A stretch of DNA of 64,000 bases, taken from contig VZRN01001317.1 in the NCBI GenBank assembly GCA_013397935.1, forward strand, positions 2,337,606-2,401,605. Direction: 5' to 3'. Of the stretch, positions 48,677 through 62,100 are shown piece by piece. The notes beneath the pieces were generated by a model. The model was not told the DNA's origin. It saw nothing but the letters and a program-made list of their open reading frames with translations, and did not search any database. Source of the stretch: Dasyornis broadbenti. Its lineage: Eukaryota > Chordata > Aves > Passeriformes > Dasyornithidae. Position numbers and translations under genes: made by a program. Position 1 is the first letter of the stretch, and each line of letters starts with the position of its first letter.

Positions 48677-51600
48677 GTAAGTGAGATATTTCCTTTTGCT
48701 CTCTTTTGCAGTACTGCCCCATCTCAGCACAAGGCTGAGAAATTTATTGCTGTAATAGCTGTGATTCAAATAAAGCACAATAGTTTCCCTGAGTTGTTTT
48801 TTCTTTCTTCTTCTTCACAAAAAGTGAAGATTTAGCTAGGACATCATAGTGACATTTTCAGTTAGGTAATTAAATTCTGCTTATTGAAAATCCCCCTTTT
48901 AAAACCTATCCCTAACTACAGCTTGCTTTTCCTTTTAAAGGGTTAATCCACTTAAATCCACAGCTCTCCAGATTCTGAAGCATGCTGAAATTTTCCTTTT
49001 CTGCCTAAACCCGAATGTGCAGTTCCACCTGAGATATCTACAGGCACGCTTTTGCACCTTTAATTGTTGTTGTTTGTATTCCTGTTCACACACAATTCTT
49101 GTAGACTCAGCCTATGACTAGCAGAAGTAAACAAAATTATTTGCACAGGAAAAGCAAGCACTATTTAAAACTAATGTTTTAGTGACGAGTAACGTAGACC
49201 ATGAATAAATTCTATTTGTGTATCAAGGGATGTTTTACATGTGCAAAAATCCAATAGTGGAAAAATAGTCTGAAAGATAATCTGAGGCAAGCAGTCTGGA
49301 ACAGCAGCCCAGAACAGATGATCCACGGTATAAATTACTGCAATTTATTTTTTTAATTTACTTGTGCTACTTTATTATTGTTTATTCATTTGATAGATGA
49401 CATTTAATTTCAGTTTGAGAGCTTCGGGATGAGTGTTTGATGCTAATGGTTGGAATTTATTCCTGGGCAGAAAGCCAGCATGCCACAGCCATGTTCCAGT
49501 TATGCCCTCCAAGCTGTATTTAAGTGGCCTTCTGTTGCCCTTGGGGTATGTTTTACACAGGAAGCTTAAAGCCTAATGAAGGCCTGCAGCTCACTTGCTG
49601 GAGCAAGAGAAAGATGGCTTTGCCTCTCTTCTTGTTCTCTTCAGCAAGAAAATCAAATTATTGGATTACTGGCCCTTCGATTGTGCTCAGCACAAATAGT
49701 TCAAAATCCCGTTGTACTGGAGACCTTTGAGATGAAATGTAAATGAATAAAGAAAACAAATGTATTAAATTGGTCTAATATGTCAGTAGTGGGCTATTAC
49801 CTGATTAAGTGAAATGGCTATGACTGTTCTTCTAAACAGCCTAATGTATGTAAGACATTTGCTGCTAGACTGGCCACACGAGAAAAAAACCACAACAAAC
49901 CAATAAAACAAAAAAGCCCACCCACAGAAGCCTACTAGAGGCATAAATTAATGCAGATTTTCTTTCCTTGCTTATTTTTATTTCTGGAAAGGAAAATCAA
50001 AACAAACAGATCAATCCTCTGCAGGGTTAAAATTGCAATTACCCAGGGACCTATGCAGCACATGAAATATTGGGGCTGATAGATTAGAACCTGACTGCTT
50101 TGTTCTACATATACCTCTGTATGCATTGGCTTGAACTTTGAATTTCCTGCTTTCTGCCATTTTTTGTTGCTTGCACATATGTTTTATGTGTTTGTTTAGG
50201 GCTAATTCCTATTTGTTACAGGGTGTTTTTAAGACATAATATCAGCTGAGACTGGGAGAAGCATCTAATGGATTTTAAGCTACCTTTTTGTTGACATTTT
50301 TGTGCATATTCACACAAATATATCATGACCCAAATATCACTCAATTGCAAAATAAATAGGTCCAGAGGAAAGTGTAGGTGAGGTAAATCCCTGTACTTCA
50401 CAATGTGGAGAAAACTTCTTTAACAGCCAAAGATTTGACTCTTCCATTTTATATTAGACTGGTTTCTCTACAAGATTTTTGTTAAAATTGTTATCTTACT
50501 GTTCTTTTGTATTTATGAGTCCATAGAGCCATAAATAACTATTGAAACACAGCTGTCATCACTGTTTGAATTTCTTTCACTCCCTTCACTTTTCTTTGGA
50601 TGAGTTCAGCCTGTACAGGGAGCAGAGGGCTGCAGCCTTTGATGGTGTGAGCTGGTAGCTCTTGTGTTCAAGTGAATTTTTTGCTGGCCAAATATGTGAG
50701 CAGATATTCTAATAACTTGGGTTTCGAATAGAGCCTCCAAAAAGGACCAATGCAATGCACATTAAGCCAGAGGCTGGGATATATTTTTGTGGCTTGTTGA
50801 GATTCTAGCACATATCGGTATTCATGAGATAATAAATGCGTAATGGATGTGATGCTTACCCACCTGAACATTTTTGAGTTAAGAAAAAAAAAAAGATTGA
50901 TAGACAATGCATTCTCTCTTTTACAACTAATAAGCTTCTAGTTCATTAAGTTATTACATGCCATTCCTCATCTGACAAATAGAATCCATAATTCAGTTTT
51001 TCCCAGAGTTGCACATTCTTTAAGTCTACAGACTAAATCACCAGAGCACATTTTGTCAATAAAGCTTCTGTTTGGTGGGGGAGGGAGGGGGCAGTTAAGT
51101 AAAGTAATATGAAATGCAATCCATTCTTTGTGTCAGAGGTCATTTATTTGCTTCAATATTGCTTTTATTCTATTTATACATTCACTAAATGATGATTATT
51201 ATGGAAAGTCCATGGTTGTTCACTGCTTTATATTTAAAATGTTCTACATTTTGTTGCAGGCTCTTACACTTCAGAATCTTTAGCGTTATCTTGAGCAGTA
51301 AACTGTCCTTTTGCAATGAATCCTTGACAATGTATTAGTTCAGCTGTGCATTTACTGAGGGATAAAGGCTTTCTTCTGTGAGCAGTGAGAAAGCCACAGA
51401 GACAAACAAAAAACCAGCCATGTTCTGCAGCCCTAACCCAAAAGACTTGTTGCTTCCTGCGCCAGAATTGCCCAGCGCAGATGCAGGCAGCCAGTGACAC
51501 CTTCAGCATGGAAAGTTATATGGGACTAATTTGTGTCCTAGACCAAGTTTCCAACACTGTTCTTCTCACCAGGGCTTGAAGAGGGATTACTGTGCTCTGT

Positions 51601-51740
51601 GTTGAGTATAAAATATAGGATCTATTTGTAGAAAATACAACCGGGTGATAAAATGCTTGCCTAGGGAGTGGGATAGAGCGGTCCAGGCTCTTTGCAGCTT
51701 GCAGTGATTTAAACCCATTTTTGCTGTCCAGAGAAACATG
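48677..51740. other. Intergenic, no gene seen
   Basis: AT-rich desert. A G-run cluster, GGTGGGGGAGGGAGGGGG, at 51076-51093 could form a G-quadruplex. No gene or recognised repeat is present. An A-run occurs near 50884-50893. Confidence 0.55.
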
Positions 51741-52215
51741 CAATCACGATGGGGGGAGAAAAAAGCAGAGAGTCCTGCTCTCCCAGCCCTGGCATTTGGG
51801 TGGGTGGTGTGCTCAGGGTCCCCTGAGGTTGTGGCTGCTGTCCCCTGCGAGGAGGGGTGAGGCTGAGAGCCGGGAGGGGAGCGAGGCGCAGTGGCTGAGC
51901 TGCAGCACATTTGGCTCTGCTTCGGGGTGGGGTGGGGGAACCATTGCATTACCTTCCTTGGGGCCGGGGGGTGTTGCTCTAACCCTGGCGAGGCTCAGAG
52001 CCTGCCTTCTTCCCTGGTCTCCTCCTCTTCTGATTAAAGCCTGCTTGCTTTTTTCCCTTGCAGTGAAAATAAGCAGCTGTGAGTGGCCATCATTTTCACC
52101 AGAGCGAGAAGAAGCCATTCCTGCCCCGAAGTGTCCTGGGCTGTGCATGGTTCCATTTCTGCAGGCATGCCAGCAACTCGTGTCACCCCTACAGGTGAAT
52201 GAAAGCCAGGGTTAG
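51741..52215. other. GC-rich patch, no gene supported
   Basis: The G-rich plus strand (runs such as GGGGTGGGGTGGGGG near 51924 and GGCCGGGGGGTG near 51962) contrasts with its AT-rich neighbours. Frames of 164 codons (plus) and 111-120 codons (minus) open across it in parallel, which is typical of base composition and not of coding. CpGs are scarce. It could be a G-rich regulatory patch. Confidence 0.45.
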
Positions 52216-54930
52216 TCTGAGTAAAGAGAGGAACGAAAGAGGGTAGCTCTGAGCAGGAATATTCAAGCCTCACACAATGGGGAGGAGACGTTGAGTAACA
52301 TTTTAACCTGTCCAGGTCCGTCCAAAACCCTCTGGCACTGTGTTATGGTACTTTAATATGGGCTAGTACTTCTCATCTTATTTGTAGTTAACAAAGACAC
52401 AGGTGGTTGTTGCAACTGAAGAATAACGGTGTCCTTGGAAAGCATTATTTTAAAATGAAGTGTTACAACACGGTGCTAAGACAACAGTCTGATGGGGTTA
52501 TTGGCCATGACAATTACAGACTGTGAATTATAAATGAGAGAACAGTGGAAAACATTATTTTAATGGAAAATGTAATAAATGAAAGGGAAGCCAAGAGTCT
52601 CTAGTTGATCCTTCCCCCAGAGATCACACAGAGGAGCTCTCATGCAGAAAAATCCATCTTTGAAGAAGATGCAGCTGCTGTGTGTTCAGGCTCTGCAGTG
52701 GTCCCTCACAGCAGCAGAACACGCAGCTGTAGAGCCACAAGGGTGCTCCCTCTTGGGCTAACCTCCATCCAGACGTGAAACCCTGCCTAGGACATATCCT
52801 GCCTTCCCAAAACGGGCATCATGCTGCCCAGGCTATAGCAGTGCCCTTGGCTAACCTCTGAAATCACGGTCTCTAGACCATCAGGGAAGTGAGTCAATAA
52901 TGCTTTTGCCTTATCTAAGCATTTATAAAATCAGATTTGTCTACATAGCTAGGTAGTGAAATAGTCAGTATTCTAATGGAGTTTCTTAACCTACTGTCAC
53001 TCCTTGCTGTGACTCTGGCCCGTGCAATTTGATTAGCCATTTAGAACTTTAGCATCTAATATATAAAAAACAGCAATCAGCTGAAAACACTGGAAATATT
53101 CACAGGAACTAGAAAAGCAGACTGGGAGCTGTGGTTCTTCTGTAACTGCTGACACTTCCTGAAAGGACCTTACACTGAATTTATCCAGGACTTCTGAGCA
53201 CTTGTGTTATGTTAAAAATAAATAAATAAAAGTATTATCTTTAAGCTTGTTGCTTTTTTCCTTTTTTTATCAACAAAAGTTTTAATGAGAAAGCTTAACT
53301 CATCAATGTAAAGTTTTCTACTAACTAGGTGAAAGTGATTTTTCCTCTGTGTGCAGTTTCTGTTATCTGGCACTCCTGAACTAGTGGGTAGCATCCTCAA
53401 ATAGTGCTACCCTGCTTTAATAGCTAAAAAAAAAAAAAAAACACAAAAAAGAGGTCTAAGAAGTTATTGACTACTATAGCATTTATATTCTGTGGGAACA
53501 AGTAAAATAGACACTTAAGAGCTGCATGTGATTCCAGAACTGGAATAGGTAATGCTCAGCCTTTGTGCTATAATGTATTCTCACTTAGTAACAACAGAAT
53601 TTATGATTCAAAATAATATATTTGACAGCATAAATGAGTGGTCTGGTCACAACCAGTAACTTAAGCATGTGGTTTTGTTCATTGTTATAAAAACCCAAAC
53701 CAAATTTTCTTTCCTGGCCAAACCAACATTCATTCCTGGCCCACTGACTATTTTTTCATGCTGGCTGTTTTTTATTTTACAGGCCTATCAAGTGCTGATA
53801 TGGAAGCCACTTTTTTCCCTACCGAGTGAATAAATTACAAGTCCTGGAGCAGTGCTCAGTGTGCTGTAATTCCTGGCTATAACATCTATGAGATATGTTT
53901 AAACTGAATGATCCACTGCTCGGAGGAGTGATGGCTCCTTTTATAGCCCCCTTGTTCTTGCAGGCAGTAAACCATTGAAATAGACCATTAAGACAAGGGC
54001 AAGTTCACCATCTTCTCATCTGCTCTGGAGTCTTGCATGTACTTTTGCCTGTGCTCTGGGACACCTTACAACTCACACATTCAGGACTAACTGAGTCTTG
54101 GCATTAATAGTGGGTTTTTTCTTCAGTCTGTATTTTGAATATTAAAACACTGAAAATTTCTAGTAAAGTTTGTGCCTCTCTTTGAAGCAGGCACAAGTAT
54201 CTGCTTCAAACTAATATGCAACCTGTATGTATCAACCCCACTTTTGAAGACCTTATTGTTCCTTCCAGTAGCTCCTTCTCCATCTGCACACAAAATGTTT
54301 TTGTTCTTCCAGGAAGGCTCTTCTATTCCTACCTCTTGTATATTCAGTCACCTTGTAAATGCAGAGCATTATTGCACAGAGAAAGCTTTTTCACAGACTC
54401 CATGACTTTGACAATTGCACTTATTGTAATTTTTCGTCTCTCCTGTCCTTCTTGAAAGATCCTGCAATATTATGTTATCCATTATGTGACCTTCTTACTT
54501 GACATCCTTTTATCATTGCTCTACAGCAGGCACCAAGAGCTGAAGAAGGCTGGGATGTGCAGGAGGGCAGGGGCCAGGATTGTTACCCAGAGATCCCAAG
54601 GCAGATGTGCCTGGGCAGGGCTGGTCTGTAACACTGCATATAAAACAATTGCACCGCATTTAAACGCTATTTAAATGCTAAAGAATAACACACATGCTCG
54701 CAGACCCGTCATGTGTTAAAAGTTTTGTTCATTTGTTGAAGCAAGGTGACACTTTTTCTAACACTTTTTCATACTCAGGCTGGATATTGTGATTGGAAGC
54801 CCCCACCCTCAATACCCCCAGCCCCCAGACTTCACTGGGTTTCTATTAGTGAGTAGTATGCTTTATAATTTTACTGTTTTCATGTATTTCAATACAATGC
54901 CTGTCTAGCTACTGATTTTATTTTCCTGTT
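52216..54930. other. Intergenic, no gene seen
   Basis: AT-rich sequence with a 17-base A-run at about 53426-53442. The part around 52440-52590 has evenly mixed AT-rich words of the sort seen in conserved noncoding elements. No coding or RNA gene is supported. Confidence 0.55.
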
Positions 54931-55150
54931 TAATTTATTCTCCAGATTCTCCAGCCTTCAGTCAATGCACAGGGTGATTAAATTATTATCCCACTAATGA
55001 GATTTGACACAATCTATGCCAGTTACCTGTGCGACCTGCTAAGTAGGTTAATTGGCAACCCTGAATAATTATCAGCCACCTCATCTCACTGAGAGTTTGA
55101 CAATAAATGAAACATAAAAATGCTGAAAAAGACACACAGTTTTTAATTTC
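54931..55150. promoter_or_regulatory. Conserved-noncoding-element-like block (inferred)
   Basis: The block lacks simple repeats and is dense in candidate homeodomain words (GATTAAATTATTATCC, CCACTAATGAG, GGTTAATTGGC, GAATAATTATCAG) and CAGCCACCTCATC-type words, in non-repetitive DNA far from any exon. This texture is typical of deeply conserved enhancers around neural developmental genes. Conservation has not been measured, so the call is a guess. Confidence 0.25.
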
Positions 55151-58100
55151 AACTTCTGAGCTGTTTCAAAGAAACCTTTTAACTAGTAGTTTACTAATAA
55201 AATGCAGCAATTGAGAAAATACCTTGTGAACATACTGGTTGTATTAATATATACATGTTTGCTCTTGTGCATCATCACAGCTTCCTAGAGGAAAAAGAAC
55301 TCTGTGACATACGGGATGAACAGGTCCCTCTGTTCTGCAAATTGCTTGTGTAAGTGAATTGTTGCATCCTCGGAGACACTGCTCAAAAGTGAGGAAAATT
55401 CAAGAACTCAAAGTGATATTTGTGGTGACATTGCAAGAATTATGTTTTAATGCTTTTCTGTGAAATCTTGAGAACTACAAATTAACTTTATTGTTCAATG
55501 AAAGCTGTGATTTTTCCATTCCCCTTTCCCGGCAAAGGGAGTTAAGAAAAATAAATATGGTACCTGGTGATGCTGACTTGTATTGTGTATCTAATCCTTT
55601 CTACTTTGTTCATTTCTGAAAAGCCAGAATGGTATTTCTTTCTGCCCTAGAAAAATGTAAGATTGGAGTGTAGAGAGGAAGGAGAATGGACTCCTGTGGA
55701 TGAGAAGATGGGTTAAAAAGATGTGAAATTTAAAATTTAAATCTGAAATTTAAACTTGTGGTCTTTTCACAAGATAATCAAGTAAATTTAATGGTTCAGA
55801 ACCACGGATTTAGTCAGACTTCTTCTGAAATCATTCTTGTGCCCTGGCCAGCAATCCCACCAAAACTTGGGCTTGAAAGAACAATCAAAGAAGCCATTTC
55901 TTGATATCAGCAGTTAATGACTGCAACAGAAAGGGTCTTCAGAGAGCCACTTTGGAGAGCCCCATGCCAGGGTGAGAGGAGGAGCTGCTCTGCCCTGGCC
56001 TGGGGCACTCCTGTGGCACAGCTGGTGCTCCTGAGCTGCTCCATCTCCACTGGGACCCTGCAGCCTGCAAGCACAGGTACCACTGATGGAACCACACAAA
56101 TAAGAGCTAAACACATAATAATTTTGGCCCAGTTAAATCTGGTTATCCTGTGCCATCTCTCACAAAATTTCTGCACGGTTTTGCAGCAAATAAAAGCTTT
56201 CAAAGTCCTGCTGTCCCATCCCCTGTGGCTGCCGTCGACATTCCTCCTCTTCGGCCTCTGTGTTTGCAAAAATAGTTTTCCATTTCTAAGCTCACTCCAT
56301 AATGGAAAACAGAGTGTGCAGTCTTCTGTGTCCAGAATGGATTCTTCAAGCAGATAACCAATCCAAAGCGATTCCATCTCTCAGGTTATTGTCTTACAGG
56401 CTTTAAAGTGGGGTGATATAATTCAAGAGAGGATACTGATGAAATCACTCAAACCTGAGTCTGAACAAGTCAGCAGAGCTCAGCCCCTGAGAGCGTGAGT
56501 CATGTCAAAACCAAACATATGCTCAAGCGTTTTTCTGGATCATGGCCATGTTGAACTATAATGACCTAAATGGATTTACTTCCCAGACAAATTTACCCTT
56601 TCTTTTCCTCCTACCCACACGTATATTTGCACCTCAATCAATCACTTGTGTCTCCCTCTATTTCCTACATCCTACTTTTATTAAAAACTTTATGACTTAT
56701 TTAATCTCTTCTAAGCATGGCTTTATTTCCTCTATTGGTTTCCTTGATGATTCATCATCAGGGCTTTTTTGCCCCTACCTAAAGGTTTTCAATTTTACTG
56801 TACAAATTTAATAAAAACAAAATTGCTAAGGCTTGCTAAAGGAGCTGTGCTTCTTCATCTAACCCTCTTCCTCCCCATATAAAGACAGAGGTGTTGAAGA
56901 TGCACATCAGGTGAAGCTACTGTCTACAAATGGCAAAAATAATATCTTGCAGCTCTCTTTGTGTGGATTTTTTTTTTTTCCCCCAACATGTGGTCTTTAT
57001 GTCTGAAATTATAGGCATTTTGACGTCAGATAGCAGAAGATAAAAAATATAAAATAGAAGAGGTATTGTAGCAAAATATCAAAGAACTGATGCATTGGTA
57101 GTAGTTATAAGGTGTTTTATTACTCAAGAATTGTACAACTTTACAAAGTTTTTATCATACCTGATAGAAAATGAAGGGCTGTTGATATTTTGCAACTCAT
57201 TACCCATTTTTTGTTGATTACATAAGTGTTTTTGAATGAAGGAGCACTGTGAGGTCCTGTAAGAAGCTAAGCTGACATGACTTCTGTCTTTCCTTTTTAT
57301 TACGATAGTCAATAGCTCAGTTGTAAGGAGCAGAATTGCTCTTTGTGACTGTATTAGACATTCTTTTGGGACAGCTAGCTAAAATTTGAGAGCAGAAAAG
57401 CATTTCTGGGAAAAAAAAAAAAAAACAAACCAGCATGCCAGACAAATCAATAAATGGATGGAGCCGAGTCTGAGACTTTTGGGTTGGGTTAGAGCCTAAA
57501 TCAAGACAGCATTGACTCTGCAAAGCCTGTATTTTTAGGGGTGCCTATATCAAAATCAATATTGCCTTCTTGCTTTATTTGAAAACCTCTGTGGCTTTGT
57601 GCAAGCAAATCCATTTCGCAGTTGTATGTCTTTCCTTGAGCTGAAGTCTTCTATTTGGTATGTGTGACCTGTGTACTGTAGCTCTGTATAAATTAACAAA
57701 AGGTGGATTGTGTGTGATATCTGTCACCAGTGTTCTCTACTGATGACATTTGCAAAGGAAATGAAATATCTCTGTAAACTCTTCAATACATAATTTCTGT
57801 ACAACTCGTATGTGTGAGTTCTCTACAAGCTGTTCGCCACTACCTCAGAAATAGTTATTTTATTTTCTGAAAAAGGATACAAGCATACATTGATCATCAG
57901 AATGTGAGAGCATAAACTGTGGACTTTAATGATCTATTACTTTACATTTATGCAATTTCCCATCCAAGATCTTCTTATTGTATCCAATGTAACCAATATT
58001 ACGCTATTTAAATACATCCCAGCTTTGTGAAAGGTAGGTTTTGTAGTCCTGTTTTGCGGATAAAGCTGCAAGGACAATTCAAATTTTACCTGTCTGGGCT

Positions 58101-59098
58101 TTAAGTTGGGCAAAAATCTTGTGCTTGTGCACTTGGCTAAAGCATTTGGTCTGACTGTTAGGTAAGCTCAGTTTGGCTTAATATTTTTTAGAGTTTTATT
58201 GTTATTGAACTGTTTGTAATCTTGAACGATTGTTCTGAGCTATTGTTCAGAACTAGTTTGTGTTGGCCACCTCAGAGTGTACCCAGTGAAAGCCTGTGCA
58301 CCTGCCCATAAAGACCTGCCTTAAATAAATCTGAAAATGAGACTTACGTGTCTCATTTAGAGCGGAGTTGATGCAGTATTAGCTTGCTATAAATCCACTG
58401 AAAAATCTGAACCTGGTTTCCAAAGTTAAACCATCAAGCACACCATACCCAGGCTTCCTTGTCTTCTGCAGGTTTTAGAATTGAAAAGCATTGTTAAAAT
58501 TTTAATTAACTGGTTTTCAGGGTAAAACCTCTGCATTCCCAATGAGCTTGTTATGGTAGAAAAATGCATCTCTCACAGGTAACGTTTCCTCTGATTTTAG
58601 ATTGTGCTACCAGACTTCCCTTATCTGTCTTGTGAGTACTCAGTGTGTGATATTTATGAAATAATATCCAGGTATGGTATTTAATCTCTTTACAAGAGAG
58701 AAAAAACACAACGCTCTTACTCAGCAACTCCATCTGAATAATGCTTCCGAGATCCGATTTTGAGCCTCTTGATACGACCGAATTATTGCTTCAGCAAAAG
58801 TGTCTGCAGTGCCAACACACACACAGATGAAGTCATAACAGCAGTTCGTTTTACACACACATATGCACAGCCTCCAAATGGTGTTCCTAAGAATAGAGGG
58901 TTGAAAAGCTACTTGATAATGTGAGTGTGAAAGGGGTTTTTGCACAATCGATATTCACATTCTGCTTGCTGCTTGGTATTGATTGCATCTGCTTCTGCAG
59001 GATATAATGTATATTTAACTGTATAAAATAAGTATATTAAGTACTAGACCTGTGCTTCCAATAAAATGAAAACTCTGAATTGATAGCTGTATTTTCCT
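55151..59098. other. Intergenic, no gene seen
   Basis: AT-rich desert with a small GC-richer part at 55.95-56.1 kb where two frames (146 and 156 codons) open on opposite strands without recognisable features. A-runs lie at 57412-57425 and a T-run at about 56970-56979. No repeat family was recognised. Confidence 0.55.
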
Positions 59099-59120
59099 TT
59101 TTTTTTTTTTTTTTTTTTTT
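59099..59120. repeat. T homopolymer (22 bases)
   Basis: An uninterrupted run of T, the longest sequenced homopolymer in the window. It could be the reverse-oriented A-tail of a retroposed sequence, but no known element follows it. Confidence 0.9.
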
Positions 59121-62100
59121 GGATATATTTAATGTCTGAGAGTTAACATCAAAATTCTTTCTGAGTTAGAAGAAATAAATTCAGTCTTCTGGGTAAAACA
59201 ATCCCTATAGGGATGGTGAAATTCAAGCTTTAAATTTGTATGCATTTTCAAATATGGTTCACTGCAGAATGATAAAATGCTTAAGAAAAGATAGGTGGAA
59301 TATGAGAATGTTTTAGGGACTGGAGATTACCTAAAAATATGTGTTTGTAATTGTGGTTTAGGTAAATTGTAAAAGTAGGAAAAGACTAAGTGGTTTACAG
59401 CTATATAATAATGATGTTCAATAATGAAGCATTCATTGCAGGTAGAGATGAGAAATGTAACGAGCACACCTCTCCCTGGTGGGTTCCTTTATGAACTTTC
59501 CTGGGAATATGTCACATCATGGTGTGTTTCCACAGAGTACTGAAAGTGCAGAAACTCCCTTCATAAAGGAAAACCTGCAAGGGCAGCCACCCTGGTTTCC
59601 TACAGCTTGCCCCTAAGGCAAAATCTGCTCGAGGAAAATTTCAATAAGAAGGCAAATTTGATGTCTGAGTCCCATAGAACAAGGGGCTGGGGGAAAGGAG
59701 CACTTCAGCTTCCTCTGCCCCACACTGGATACCAGTGACTGCCCTGTGCCACCTCTGCGTTTTGTGGGGTCACTTCTATGAGGCAGATCAATGGATTGAT
59801 CCCTGTTAAGAGTAAGCAGGCAATGAGATCAATTAACACACTGAAAGTAATTTCATAAAATAAATCAATTTGCACCACCAAAGGTGCAATTAAAAACTGG
59901 TGGGCAATCTCACCCTTTGGGCTTGAAAAAAATAGACCTGTTCTGATACAAACCAGCATAATTTCAATAAACAACAGTCAATTGCTTTTTGTTTGCAGTT
60001 TAGGAATCCCTTTGGTTCCTGAGAATGCAAAAGAAGCCCAAATGCAAGCAAGGTACCTTTACTGTGCTTTACATATGACTAAACAATCTGGACTGAACAG
60101 GGCACTGTCCAGCTTTATATAACAACTGCTAAGAGTAGAAAATAGCTGCAATTCTAATGAACACCTTTTAACTTCAGTCAATTTCATCTTGTGAGGTCTT
60201 CATGACAGATAAAGAGCAAATTATGGGTACACGTTAACAAACTTGAGAAGCAAATAGTCCCATTAAAATATTTTGCCAGTGTTCATAGACCATTGGTTCC
60301 CAGAACTCCATCCCTGTCAGATAAATAACTTTTTGTTCCCTATTAAATACAGAGAGCTCAGGTTACTATGGTGATCAACAGAACACAGAATAAACTCTGA
60401 TTCATCATAACTGCCACATTCTAGAGGAAAAAAATATCTGAACATCAACTTGCGGTTTCAAGCTGGATCTCTGAAAAATATTTTGAGAAAACAAAAGGAT
60501 TTTATGATGTCTAAGCAACGCTGGGTGAAGTACCACAAAAATGGAAGTGTTGCAGCAATGTGCCCCTTCACATAACAGTGTTTCTAGTCTGAAACATTTT
60601 AAAATTCATGACCCACAAGCCTTGGGTTTTTTCCTTTTTATTCTAATCAATGAAACATATAGAACTGTGCTGGGAATGCTATGGGCCACAGAGCTGTGCG
60701 TGTACATCTTCATCTGGGTCAGGGACACCCTGGCCTTTGCCTGCCGTGTTCTTTGTGTGCCAGCTGTTTACAATCCCATTTATTCTGTGGTTTTTGTTCA
60801 AAGGGCTGAATCATTGACATTGGGCAGCCACTGAGCAGGGACTGCTTAGATGCCAGTTTTGGAGGCTTCACTCTTATGATAAGAAAGACACCCATGCTTT
60901 CAGTTGCACTTATTTTCATTCATTGTTGACTTTTCACTACCAAGGCTTACAAATGCAATGAGGCAGCATTTACAGCTGCTTTCTTAGCAATCTGTCTTTA
61001 ATATTTATCAAGACTAGTTGTTACAAATACATGAAATAAATTCCACCCCACAAAATGCAATAGATAGTTATTTCTAGTCATCCCCAGGTCTAGTTTAAAG
61101 CAATGAAACACAACTTTGATGCAGTTTTATTGCAGTGCAAGGCAGACCTTTCTGCTGGTCTTCACAGTGACGCTGGCATGGTTCAGAAGCAAGGAAGGCA
61201 GTCCAGAGCTCACAAAACTGGGTGGACCTGGAAAACAGCCACTTGTTGCATGGCTTTAGATTATATGCCATTTGTTTTTATACATTTCAGCTTCTTCTAG
61301 CCTCAGTACTACGTCAGCTCTGCGAAATATCTGATTGAATTAAGCAGAAAGATCACCCAGTGTCCCGATCTTCAGAACTCAACACTCCCAAGTCCCAAAA
61401 ATCTCTATTCGCATTCATTAAGACCTGAAGAGCAGCACTGAGATGGGTGTCTGTTTGCTCCTGCTCTATCCATTCAGTCCACTAAATAAGAGTATCCCTT
61501 CCTGCTGCTCCTGATATGTTTTTGAGAGGGATAATGACCTACTTTTTAATTGTAGGGCTACACAAGGGTCCTAGTGAAAGTGATTAAAAAAAAAATGCGG
61601 TCCATTTTAAGATGCTTCTAACTACACTCTGGAGGTTTGAAGCCCTACACAGTTGTTATCTAGCTGGACTCTTTGCATCAGTTTTCTCTCTAGTCCCAAA
61701 CATTCGCTTCCCAGACATTCACGACAGTGAATTTAAGTCACACAAATCTTGTGCAGCATGAAAGTCATCTACAGCCTTTACAGCTCAAAAGGACATGCCT
61801 GTGGGTTCACAAATACACCAAGCCTTTCCCTCAAAAGGGTTGAAAGCAGGAGATTCAAAGGCTAGTAAAATCCAGAACCACAGCTTTTATCATTTGATGG
61901 TGGCACAGAGGATGTTTCCTTGCCAGCTGAATCATGCTCTGCTCAGATGGGGGAGCTCCCTTTGATACCTGTGAGAGAATTGCAGACTCTTGTGTTTCCC
62001 ATATATCTAAGCTGGGGAGGGGAAGGGAGAGAGAGGGAGACAGAGGAAAAGAGGTAACATCTTTTACATTTTGTATAATTGGCAGACTTTTCTGAATTTC

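Noticed and set aside
51721..52215. 164-codon plus-strand frame
   Set aside because: It is in a G-rich patch where frames open on both strands; the translation is low in structure and unlike any protein I know.
55907..56377. 156-codon minus-strand and 146-codon plus-strand frames facing each other
   Set aside because: Each overlaps the other almost fully, neither has a recognisable feature, and both cross ordinary noncoding sequence.
59867..59890. Small hairpin TTGCACC / GGTGCAA
   Set aside because: A 7-bp stem is expected by chance in 64 kb and there is no precursor-like context for a microRNA.
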